Source of the DNA: Firm-13 sp964617375
Lineage (GTDB): Bacteria; Bacillota; Clostridia; Saccharofermentanales; Saccharofermentanaceae
Assembly (NCBI GenBank): GCA_964617375.1
Contig: CAZTXQ010000002.1
Span: forward strand, 57,372-121,371
Length of the DNA: 64,000 nucleotides
Reading direction: 5' to 3'
In this document: positions 37,887-47,190 of the stretch, one piece after another
How the letters are laid out: the number at the start of each line of letters is the position of its first letter
Position numbering within the stretch: position 1 is the first letter of the stretch
Position numbers and translations under genes: made by a program
Notes under the pieces: model-generated
Told to the model about the DNA's origin: nothing
Seen by the model: only the letters and a program-made list of their open reading frames with translations
Database searches by the model: none

Positions 37887-39688
37887 TGGAAAATATGCAT
37901 GACAGGCTTCCGGGCATGAATATTGTGGTGGTCGGGCATGTTGATCACGGAAAAAGCACCGTGATCGGGCGTCTCCTGGCCGATACGCATTCGCTTCCCA
38001 TGGGAAAGCTTGCGGAGGTTAAGGAGAGGTGCAAGAGGAACGCAAAGCCTTTCGAATACGCGTTTCTTCTCGATGCCTTAAAGGACGAACAGGCGCAGGG
38101 TATTACGATCGACTCCGCACGCTGTTTTTTCAAGACAGAGAAAAGGCGTTACATCATCATCGACGCGCCCGGCCATATCGAATTCCTGAAAAATATGATC
38201 TCCGGCGCCTCGCGTGCCGAGGCGGCTCTACTTGTCATCGACGCCCGGGAAGGGATTATGGAGAACTCGATGCGTCACGGCTATATGCTTGCGATGCTCG
38301 GCGTCCGTCAGATTACGGTGCTTGTCAACAAGATGGATCTGGTCGGTTACGACGAATCGGTCTTCAACAATCTGTCCCGCGAATACGCGGCATTCCTTAA
38401 AAAAATCGGCGTAACCCCGCACTCGTTTATTCCGGTCAGCGGCTCGGAAGGCGACAACATCGCAAAGAAATCCGCACGCATGCCGTGGTTTGACGGCGGG
38501 ACCGTGCTTTCCGTGCTCGATGATTTTCGCGCGGAGGAACTACCGGAGGATCTTCCGTTTCGCATGCCCGTGCAGGGCGTTTACAAGTTTACCTCGGACG
38601 GTGACGACAGAAGAATCATCGCGGGAACCGTCGAGTCCGGCCGCGCGGCGGTCGGCGACGAGATCGAATTCTTCCCGTCCGGAAAGAAGAGCCGGATCAA
38701 GTCGGTCGAGCGATTCGAAAGCCCTGCATCAGAGGAGATCTCCGCCGGCACGGCTGCCGGCTTTACGATGACGGAGCAGATCTATGTGAAGCGCGGCGAG
38801 ATTGCGGTTCTTGCAGGAATAAATCCGCCTAAGGTCACGAGCCGGATAAAGGTCAGTCTTTTCTGGCTCGGCAAGGAACCTCTCGATGCGGACCATGAGT
38901 ATATAATGAAGCTCGGAACCGCAAAGGCGAGTGTCCGGCTTGAGCAAATCATCAGCGTGATGGATGCGTCGAGCCTAGAAAACAAGGACCAGTCAAAGAT
39001 CTTGCGAAACGATATAGCCGACTGTATTTTAAGTCTCGACCGGGAGATTGCATTTGATCTTATCTCGGAGCTTTCGGGTACGGGGCGATTTGTTTTTGTC
39101 GATCGCTTCGAGATTGCCGGAGGCGGAATTATCCGCGAAGCCCTTTCCGACAGTCACGGTCCGGCGCGGGATAAAGTGGCGCTTCGCAACATGAAGTGGG
39201 AAAAAAGCGAAATACAGGGCGAGGTGAGGGCGGCAAGATTCGGGCAGAAACCTCTCCTTATTCTGCTTACGGGCCCGTCCGGCTCCGACAAGAAGGGGAT
39301 TGCCAGATCTCTCGAAAAGAATCTTTTCGACGCGGGGTACAATGCGTATTTTCTGGGGATCGGAAACGTCCTTTACGGCGTCGACGCCGATATCAAGACT
39401 GCGGCCAGTCAAACCGTCATGAGGGACGAGCATTTGCGAAGGCTTTCGGAAGTATGCTATCTTCTCCTGGATACAGGTATCATAGTAATTGCCACGGCCG
39501 TCGGGCTGACCCGAGAGGATATGAAGTTGATCCGTATCTCGGCCGAGCCCAATGAGGTTATGGTGTGCTGGGTCGGCTCCGACATTACAACGGACATTCT
39601 TTGTGACCGGGTCCTTGCGGCCGGACCGGTTCAGGCAGCGGCGGATGAACTGATGACCGTACTTCGCGACGAGAAGATCATTAGATAG
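37886..39688 (+). CDS. cysN: Sulfate adenylyltransferase subunit 1 CysN with degenerate APS-kinase domain
   Basis: This 600-residue protein is the GTPase subunit of ATP sulfurylase. Its G domain has VGHVDHGKST, IDAPGHIEF and LVNKMDLVGYD, followed by EF-Tu-like beta domains. From about residue 453 comes an APS-kinase-like domain as in CysNC fusions. Its P-loop reads GPSGSDKKG instead of GLSGSGKST, and the DGDN(V/M)RHG region has become GIGNVLYGVD. That domain is therefore probably not a kinase. An intact cysC lies four genes downstream. The start overlaps the cysD stop by one base (TGATG). Confidence 0.93.
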   Translation: MENMHDRLPGMNIVVVGHVDHGKSTVIGRLLADTHSLPMGKLAEVKERCKRNAKPFEYAFLLDALKDEQAQGITIDSARCFFKTEKRRYIIIDAPGHIEFLKNMISGASRAEAALLVIDAREGIMENSMRHGYMLAMLGVRQITVLVNKMDLVGYDESVFNNLSREYAAFLKKIGVTPHSFIPVSGSEGDNIAKKSARMPWFDGGTVLSVLDDFRAEELPEDLPFRMPVQGVYKFTSDGDDRRIIAGTVESGRAAVGDEIEFFPSGKKSRIKSVERFESPASEEISAGTAAGFTMTEQIYVKRGEIAVLAGINPPKVTSRIKVSLFWLGKEPLDADHEYIMKLGTAKASVRLEQIISVMDASSLENKDQSKILRNDIADCILSLDREIAFDLISELSGTGRFVFVDRFEIAGGGIIREALSDSHGPARDKVALRNMKWEKSEIQGEVRAARFGQKPLLILLTGPSGSDKKGIARSLEKNLFDAGYNAYFLGIGNVLYGVDADIKTAASQTVMRDEHLRRLSEVCYLLLDTGIIVIATAVGLTREDMKLIRISAEPNEVMVCWVGSDITTDILCDRVLAAGPVQAAADELMTVLRDEKIIR

Positions 39689-39699
39689 GATAAGGTAAC

Positions 39700-40725
39700 A
39701 TGAGAAGAAAAGTACCGGCACTGTTAACCGCTGTTCTTATGACTGTGACGCTTGCGTCCTGTTCTTCAGGCAAATCCTCCGGCACCGATCAGGTGCGGAT
39801 CGGCTTCTTTCCGAATATTACCCACGCACAGGCGCTTGTCGGCAAAGCCGACGGCACCTTTGAGAAGGCGTTCGGAGACGATGTAACGATCGATTGGAAG
39901 ATGTTCAACGCGGGGCCGTCCGAGGTCGAAGCGCTGTTCGCCGGCGAGGTGGATATCGGATATATCGGACCGGGACCTGCGATCAATGCATATATCAAGT
40001 CCGGCGGGGATGTGGTTGTTATCGCCGGTGCGACGTCGGCCGGTGCCGTTCTTGTTGCCCGGGCCGGTTCCGGAATCGAAGATATTAAGGATCTCGACGG
40101 CAAGAAGATCGCCGTCCCGCAATACGGCAATACCCAGGATCTGATTCTTCGCAACCTTCTCAAAGAAAACGGCCTTTCGGATACGGCGGCCGGCGGTAAT
40201 GTTGAGATTCTTCAGGTGGAGAATCCGGATGTACAGACTCTTTTCGAGAAAGGTGAGCTGGACGCCGCCTTTGTTCCGGAGCCCTGGGGTTCGCTTCTCG
40301 TCGAGAAGGCAAACGCGGAGATCGTTCTCGATTACAACGAGGTCTGGAGAGACGGCGAATATCCGGTGGCGCTCGTGGTCGTCCGAAAGGAATTCCTTGC
40401 GGAGCATCCGGATCTGGTGGAGGCATTCCTCACCGCCCACACGGAAATCGGCGACTATATCGCCAACAATCCGGACGAGGCGAAAAAGGCCGTCAACAAA
40501 GAGATCACGGAGCTCACGGGCAAATCCATATCGGACACGGTCCTGAATTCGGCGTTTGACCGCGTCCTGATTTCGAACGATCCCAACAAGGACGCGCTTA
40601 TGGATATGATTCAGTTTTCCGTGGATGCCGGAATCCTTACCGATGTTTCCGATGAAGAAGGAATGACGAATCTGGATCTTTTGAACAAGGTTCTTAAGGC
40701 CAAAGGCGAGGAAGAGATATCTTAG
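39700..40725 (+). CDS. SsuA-like ABC substrate-binding lipoprotein (probable sulfate or sulfonate)
   Basis: This 341-residue lipoprotein has a signal peptide and lipobox (LASC). It has the nitrate/sulfonate/taurine-binding fold: VRIGFFPNITHAQAL, DIGYIGPGPAINAYIKSGG, KIAVPQYGNTQD and AAFVPEPWGSLL. It lies between cysN and cysC, so sulfate or an organosulfur compound is the likely ligand. It starts 11 nt after cysN. Confidence 0.88.
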   Translation: MRRKVPALLTAVLMTVTLASCSSGKSSGTDQVRIGFFPNITHAQALVGKADGTFEKAFGDDVTIDWKMFNAGPSEVEALFAGEVDIGYIGPGPAINAYIKSGGDVVVIAGATSAGAVLVARAGSGIEDIKDLDGKKIAVPQYGNTQDLILRNLLKENGLSDTAAGGNVEILQVENPDVQTLFEKGELDAAFVPEPWGSLLVEKANAEIVLDYNEVWRDGEYPVALVVVRKEFLAEHPDLVEAFLTAHTEIGDYIANNPDEAKKAVNKEITELTGKSISDTVLNSAFDRVLISNDPNKDALMDMIQFSVDAGILTDVSDEEGMTNLDLLNKVLKAKGEEEIS

Positions 40726-40763
40726 GAATAAGACCCGGCACAGGGGAAGGGGGGACGGAAGTC

Positions 40764-41525
40764 ATGCTGCAGATTGAGCATGTCAGTAAACATTTTCACT
40801 CGAAGAGGAACCGGCTTCTCGTTCTCGACGACATAAGCCTGTCCGTCGGGAAAGGCGAATTTCTTTGTATTACGGGTCCGTCCGGATGCGGCAAAACGAC
40901 TCTCCTGAATATCGTCGCCGGACTTGATCCGGCATCAAAGGGGCGCGTTCTGGTGAACGGTGCCGAGATCAAAGGTCCCGGAATCGACCGCGCCGTCGTT
41001 TTTCAGGAGCCGGCGCTTTTCCCGTGGCTCACGGTCATCGAGAACGTGGAATTCCCGATGAAGACCGCCGGGATTCCCTATGAGAAGCGCCGCGCGGAGG
41101 CAATGAAGTGCCTGGAAACGGTCCATCTCTCCAAATTTGCCGGCGCCTATATTCACGAGCTATCCGGCGGCATGAAGCAGCGCGCCGCGCTTGCACGGGC
41201 ACTGACCATGGATTCCGGGATTTTATTGATGGACGAACCCTTTGCCGCTCTGGATTCGAAAGCGAAGGAACAGCTTCAGGAAGAGCTCCAGAGTATCTGG
41301 TGCGAGACGAAAAAGACGGTGATCTTTATTACGCACAATCTTTCCGAGGCGGTCTTTCTGGCCGACCGGATTGTCCATATGTCGGAGGATCCGGGCCGGA
41401 TCCGCGATGAGTATACGATTGATATTCCGCGGCCGCGAAAAGCGGGAAGTCCCGAAATACAGGATGCGATCGCGAAGCTTTCCGCACATTTCCGGGAAGG
41501 GGCAGGGGAAGATGAAGAAGTTTAA
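40764..41525 (+). CDS. SsuB-like ABC transporter ATPase
   Basis: This 253-residue ATPase has Walker A GPSGCGKTT, the Q-loop VFQEPALFPWLT, signature ELSGGMKQR and Walker B ILLMDEPFAALD, all typical of the SsuB/TauB/NrtD group. It overlaps the permease gene by 14 nt. The three importer genes form a complete SsuABC-type system inside the sulfate-activation operon. Confidence 0.93.
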   Translation: MLQIEHVSKHFHSKRNRLLVLDDISLSVGKGEFLCITGPSGCGKTTLLNIVAGLDPASKGRVLVNGAEIKGPGIDRAVVFQEPALFPWLTVIENVEFPMKTAGIPYEKRRAEAMKCLETVHLSKFAGAYIHELSGGMKQRAALARALTMDSGILLMDEPFAALDSKAKEQLQEELQSIWCETKKTVIFITHNLSEAVFLADRIVHMSEDPGRIRDEYTIDIPRPRKAGSPEIQDAIAKLSAHFREGAGEDEEV

Positions 41526-42300
41526 GAATTTTCTCAAGTCGGCCGGCGGCAAGCTCCTTTTCTATGCGGGCCTGATCCTTCTGTGGGGAATTGTTTTCGA
41601 GATCTTCGTCAAAGGCTTAGGCGTCTGGAAAGCCTATACCTTTCCGTCGCCTCTGACCGTATGGGACACGCTCTTGAGGCTGATGCAGAATAACACGCTC
41701 TGGATTGCGATTCTTGCGAGTATGCGAAGAATTCTCGTCGGCTATGCCGTCTCGCTTGCGGGCGGTCTCCTGATCGGGCTCGTTATTTCCCGTGTCCCGT
41801 ATCTCAATAAGAACCTGAAGCCTCTGATCCTGGGCTTTCAGACACTGCCGAGTATATGTTGGCTGCCGTTTGCCATTCTTTGGTTTGGCTTAAGAGAGTC
41901 TTCGATCATCTTCATTATCGCGATCGGATCGACATTTGCGATCGCGATTGCGATCGAATCGGGCATATCAAATATCAATCCGCTATACATCAAGGCCGCA
42001 AGGACTATGGGCGCAAAAGGCGTATACAAGTATGTGCACGTGATTTTTCCTGCTGCGCTCCCGAGCGTCGTATCCGGCATGAAGCAAAGCTGGTCCTTTG
42101 CCTGGCGCGCACTGATGGCCGGCGAAATGCTGTCCGCGACGGTCGGTTTGGGCCAGGTGCTTATGATGGGGCGCGATTTGGCCGATATCAGCCAGGTGAT
42201 GGCCGTCATGATCGTGATTGTTCTGATCGGGCTAGCCGTAGATAAGCTTGTCTTTTCGAACATTGAATCGCGCGTACATGAGCGCTGGGGACTGAAATAG
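41512..42300 (+). CDS. SsuC-like ABC transporter permease
   Basis: This 262-residue permease starts at the ATG at 41512, preceded by a purine-rich AGGGGCAGGGGA stretch. A longer in-frame start inside the ATPase gene gives no membrane helix and was not used. It has about six helices and an EAA-type loop (IKAARTMGAKGVYKYVHVIFPAALP). It completes the sulfate/sulfonate importer. Confidence 0.92.
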   Translation: MKKFKNFLKSAGGKLLFYAGLILLWGIVFEIFVKGLGVWKAYTFPSPLTVWDTLLRLMQNNTLWIAILASMRRILVGYAVSLAGGLLIGLVISRVPYLNKNLKPLILGFQTLPSICWLPFAILWFGLRESSIIFIIAIGSTFAIAIAIESGISNINPLYIKAARTMGAKGVYKYVHVIFPAALPSVVSGMKQSWSFAWRALMAGEMLSATVGLGQVLMMGRDLADISQVMAVMIVIVLIGLAVDKLVFSNIESRVHERWGLK

Positions 42301-42320
42301 GGAAAGGACGGACTCGGGGG

Positions 42321-42935
42321 ATGGACATTGGGAAAAGTCCGGAAGATCTTCATATTACGCGTCACGCGGACACGGTATCCTATGAAGAGCGCTGCCGAAT
42401 CCTCGGACAGCGCGGTATTGTCGTCTGGCTCACGGGACTTTCCGGCTCGGGGAAATCGACTCTCGCCAATCTGGTATCCGCGGATCTTGCTTCCCGGAAG
42501 AAGTGCGCCTATATTCTCGACGGCGACAATATGCGGCACGGTCTCTGTGCCGGACTCGGGTTCTCTGATGAAGACCGAAGCGAGAACATAAGGAGAATCG
42601 CCGAAGCCGCCGCCTTATTCTGCGACGCCGGAATCATCGTGATCGTGTCTGTTATTTCCCCGCGAAAAGCGATGCGGGACAACGCGCGCCGGATTATCGG
42701 AGACGCGCATTTTTTCGAGATCTATGTGAAGGCCGATGTGGCTATGTGCGCGAAAAGAGATCCCAAGGGCCTTTACGGGAAAGCAGGCGACGGTGAAATC
42801 TCTGATTTTACAGGGGTCTCATCTCCGTATGAAGAGCCGGCGGATCCCGGTCTGGCGGTCGATACGGCACATACGACACCGGAGGAAGCCGCAAAGATCA
42901 TCCTTGATTTTCTTATTCCGAAAGTAACCCTGTGA
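42321..42935 (+). CDS. cysC: Adenylylsulfate kinase CysC
   Basis: CysC phosphorylates APS to PAPS. The 204-residue protein has an intact P-loop (LTGLSGSGKST), the substrate segment DGDNMRHGLCAGLGFS, EDRSENIRRIAEAA, and the conserved DPKGLY with the following SSPYE(E)P. Together with cysD and cysN it should make PAPS. No PAPS or APS reductase or sulfite reductase is present in the window. A terminator follows. Confidence 0.95.
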   Translation: MDIGKSPEDLHITRHADTVSYEERCRILGQRGIVVWLTGLSGSGKSTLANLVSADLASRKKCAYILDGDNMRHGLCAGLGFSDEDRSENIRRIAEAAALFCDAGIIVIVSVISPRKAMRDNARRIIGDAHFFEIYVKADVAMCAKRDPKGLYGKAGDGEISDFTGVSSPYEEPADPGLAVDTAHTTPEEAAKIILDFLIPKVTL

Positions 42936-42959
42936 ACGATAAATCGATGTCTTGAAGCG

Positions 42960-42981
42960 AACCGCCGGCGGGCGGTTTTTA
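42960..42981 (+). terminator. Intrinsic terminator of the sulfate operon
   Basis: ACCGCC (42961-42966), a GGCG loop and GGCGGT (42971-42976) are followed by TTTTA, 25 bp after the cysC stop. Confidence 0.85.
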
Positions 42982-43150
42982 TATTGCACGAATATGAGCG
43001 TTAATCAGATTTTCACTGCGATTTTACATTATAAATTGTATTTTCATGAAGCATATGCCGCTGTTTTATGGTATTTTAGAAATGTTAAATTAACTTGTTC
43101 TTACGTATCTTCAAGGCGGTTCATTATTCAGATTTCGAGAGAGGTTCATT

Positions 43151-46100
43151 ATGAAAAAAGTGTATGCAAAGGCCTTTCACTGCTTCTCACCATTCTCCTT
43201 GTTATAAATCTGTTTGTCGTATCACCGGCGCCGGTTCTGGCCGCTGCGGGGGATCCCGATACGATTGTACAATGGACCGCGGTTAGTCCGCTTACCGGCG
43301 GAACGGAGGAACCCGCTACCGGCGGCGTGAATCAGACCGGCGCGATTCTCAGGACGAATTTCGGCGGAAGCATAACATACAGCAGCAAATCTTATGCCGC
43401 TTCCAGCGGTAAATGGTCATCCGAAGATGTTGCGACCTCCCCTTCAGGATGGGTGATCTCCTTCTCTACTCTGCAATACGAGACTTTGAATCTGAGCCTG
43501 TGGTCCAGAGGTTCCAATACCGCACCCGCAGACTGGAAGGTTCAATACAGCACCGATGGCAGTACGTGGACGGACGTTTCGTCTTCTACGTTCAAATCAA
43601 CAAACGCGGGTGTGAATATCGGTCCCATAGCTCTTCCGGACGCTGTGGAGAATCTGTCTGCCGTGTACCTTCGCGTGGTTATGACCTCTAATGTCGCGAT
43701 CAACGGCGGTGCAGTCGGCACGGGTTGCATCAGCAATATCAACAATATTATCGTAACGGGAACGTCTGCCGGCGGAGTACCCACGGGTGTTCCTACGGGT
43801 GTTCCGACGGATGTTCCGACTCAGGTACCGACAGATGTACCGACCCAGGTGCCGACAGATGTACCGACCCAGGTGCCGACTCAGGTACCTACCGTAGTTC
43901 CAACCGTAGTTCCTACGGGTGTACCTACACTCACACCTGTTCCGATTGCGGATTATAATCTCTATTTCGGACAGCTCCACTCCCATACAACACTGTCGGA
44001 CGGCGCCGGTACGGTTACCGATGCTTACGCTCATGCGGCGGCTGTCCCGAATCTGGACTTCCTCGCTGTTACGGATCATTCGAACTCATTTGAGACCGGA
44101 TCGTACACGGCAAGTATCGATGTCAGCGCGATGACGAATGTCAACTGGGCAACCGGCAAGACCGCAGCGTCCGCCATCACCGCATCGGGCATTGCCAACA
44201 GCGACAATCTTACGGATCCCGCATCGACGTTCCTCGGCATATACGGCTATGAAATGACATGGAGCGACGGATGCGGTCATATGAATACTTTCAACACGGC
44301 GGGATTTGAGAACCGGAACAATCCGATTTTCTACAACAAAGCGCAGTCGATCGCCAATCCGGCCGGCCTTGCCGCTTATTACGGGAAGCTGGCTCTTGTA
44401 CCCAGGTCTATTTCACAGATGAATCATCCGGGAGATACGTTCGGAGACTTCTATGATTTTGCTCTTTATAATCCGGCTTTCGACGCAGTAATCGATCTGA
44501 TTGAAGTCGGAAACGGCGAGGGCACCGTCCACCAGGCCGGGTACTTCCCTTCGTATCAATATTACACGAAGGCCTTGGACAAGGGCTGGCATCTGGCCCC
44601 GACCAACAATCAGGACAATCATCTGGGCCACTGGGGAGACTCGAACACGGCCCGTACCGTTATTCTTGCTACGGAGCTGACCGAGGCAAGCCTCTACGAC
44701 GCGATGAGAAACCGCCGTGTTTATGCGACGGAAGACAACGACTTAAGCATCATTTACACCCTGAACGACCTGATCATGGGAACCATTTCCGACTCGGATG
44801 CGGCGACCGCAACCATCAAGGTTCAGATCTCCGACCCGACCGATCCGATCGGAAGCACTGTTGAAGTCATCGTAAACGGCGGCGTTGTGGCCTCATCGGC
44901 GACGACATCGGCGCAAAACGAAGTGATTACCTTCTCGATTCCGAACAACTACACATATTACTACATCAGAATCGTCCAGCCGGATACGGATACTGCAGTA
45001 ACCGCTCCTGTCTGGACCGGCGATATCGAGCATGCCGGAATCAGCTCGGTAAAGACGGATACTTCCATACCGGTTATGGGAGAGAACATGAACATTACCA
45101 CAACGCTTTATAACAACGAAGCGAATCCTATGACCGTCTCGTCTCTTACCTATTCCGTTGCAGGCCAGGTCATCAAGACGGTCACCGGCAGCGAACTTGC
45201 CGGAGGTGCGGATGTCGCGACTTCAGGCACGGCTTCCCATACCTTTGCCTACGCGCCGTCGAGCCTCGGGAATGTCGATATCGATGTTACCCTTCGTGCG
45301 ACGATTAACGGCATTGAGAAGGTCTACACGTCGGTCCTAAGAGTCAGCGTATCGGACAAATCCACCATTACCAAGGTTCTGATCGACGGCACGCACAAGA
45401 ACGACTATGTGAACGGGTATTACAGCGGCAACATGAAGAAGCTGATCAACATGTGCACCGAGATGGGTATTCAGGCACGTATCGAAACAACGGCCATAAC
45501 ACCGGAGATGCTTGCCGATACGGATCTTCTTATTGTCTCGGCACCGCTTAAATATGTTAAGGGTGAAACATCCCAGCAGTTCGAAGACGCTTTTGTCAAC
45601 ATGGTTGCCGACTATGTGAAGAACGGCGGAACCGCGATTCTGTGCGGAATTGCCGATTACCAGGACAACAACACCGGGGCACCCTACAAGACGAGCACGC
45701 AGATCAACAAGCTTCTCGCCGCTATGGGTGCGGTTACCACAATCAACGATGATGAAGTCGTGGATCCCGACAATCATGTGGGAACCTCTGCATACCGTCT
45801 GCTGTTTACAAACGGAAACACCGCGTCATCGTGGCTCACGGGTGTGACATCCGCACAGAAATACAGCGCCTATTCGGGATGCTCGGTCAATGCGGCTTCG
45901 GATTCGGACTGGCTCGTCAAGGGACATTCGACCACCAAATCAACTCAAAGAAGACGACCGGCGAGACCATCCCGAAGGATGCCGAAGTTATACCGGCAGG
46001 CTTTGTCTGTGCGATGGCGACGGAAGCGGTAGGCAGCGGGCGCATATTTGTAGCAGGTACGGTTTTCATGTCGGATTTCGAATTGCCTGACAATACGGCG

Positions 46101-47030
46101 TCCCCGACGGATCCCTACATGAACTACACAATCATGCTGAATATTCTGAAGGGTGTGGAGACCGAGATTCCCGTAACTACCATTGCCGATGTGCGTGCGA
46201 ACGGGAAGACCGGACAGGTCTTTGCGATCGAAGGTATTGTTACGGCCGGTTCCGAATCGCCGACTGCCTTCTTCGATGCCATCTACGTCCAGGATGCGAC
46301 CGGCGGTATAAATATCTTCCCGGTAGCCAACGGAAGCGGCATTCTTCCCGGTCAGAAAGTCCGTATTGTCGGACATGTCGATTCGTATCAGGGAGATTTT
46401 GAACTCAAAATCGGTTCCGGTATCGAAGGCCTTACGGTTCTTGACAGTAACGTATCTCCGGTTGCTCCGACCGTTATTACTGCCGACGCGGCTAACGACT
46501 ATGCTAAGAACGGCGGGCGTCTTGTCAAAGTAACCGGTAAAATCTCCGGTATCGTAACCAGCACTTCCGTATCCGGTCTGGCACTTGACGCGGTCGTCGT
46601 TTCCTCCTTCCTGATCGACGACGGAAGCGGCCGCAAGGTGAAAGTATTTATGGACGGCTATATCACGCCGAACGTAGATCTGTCGGGCATCATCACGGAA
46701 GGTGCTTATGCGAGTGCTGTCGGACTGGTGTATACGAATCCGGACGGCGTCTGTATCAGAGTCCGTGACCGTGCCGAAATTCTGAAAACACAGGCTCCGG
46801 TGCCCACACCGACCGTCACACCGACCGTGACGCCGACATTGACTCCTACGCCGACGAAGACAGCCGTTGCCGGAGCGCTGACAACCGGTACGCCGACTCC
46901 TGCCACCAAGGTGGCCAAGGTCACCCGCACCGGTGAAGAGAACTCCGTTTACGGAAGTGTCGCTGCCATTGTTCTGCTGACGGCCGCCGGCGGATGTCTC
47001 ATCCTGATCCGCAGGAAGAAGCACATCTGA
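43151..47030 (+). pseudogene. Large surface PHP-domain protein gene with two apparent 1-nt deletions
   Basis: An intact gene would encode about 1,290 residues: signal peptide (LLLTILLVINLFVV...VLAAAG), a beta domain, a VPT repeat linker, and a PHP phosphoesterase domain (GQLHSHTTLSDG, DFLAVTDHSN). Next come a segment with LIVSAPLKY, an OB-fold-like domain (FAIEGIVTAG, YVQDATGG), a Thr/Pro linker, a VTRTGEE degenerate sorting motif, a membrane helix and RRKKHI. Two frame breaks occur. After ATG at 43151 a run of six A's puts the signal peptide out of frame; seven would restore MKKSVCKGLS. Near 45943 the frame shifts again, and one added base restores KSNSKKTTGETIP. Both are single-base losses; sequencing error cannot be excluded. 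Confidence 0.75.
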
Positions 47031-47064
47031 TCAACAACCGAACGGATCACACACAAATAACCGG

Positions 47065-47103
47065 CCGGAGCACAAGCGATTGTTCTCCGGTCTTTTTCTT
47101 TTT
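47065..47103 (+). terminator. Intrinsic terminator after the PHP-domain gene
   Basis: CCGGAG (47065-47070) pairs with CTCCGG (47085-47090) across a partly paired loop, followed by TCTTTTTCTTTTT. Confidence 0.8.
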
Positions 47104-47190
47104 GAAATATAACACTATAAAAACGGGCCGGATTTGTTGTCGCGGCTTGATAAATGCAATATGATGAAAGAAAAGCGCGGGAGACAAACT

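Noticed and set aside
42952..43150. Long N-terminal extension of the PHP-domain protein
   Set aside because: The open frame runs through the cysC terminator and an A/T-rich promoter region. A start with ribosome binding site and signal peptide at 43151 fits better if one base is restored.
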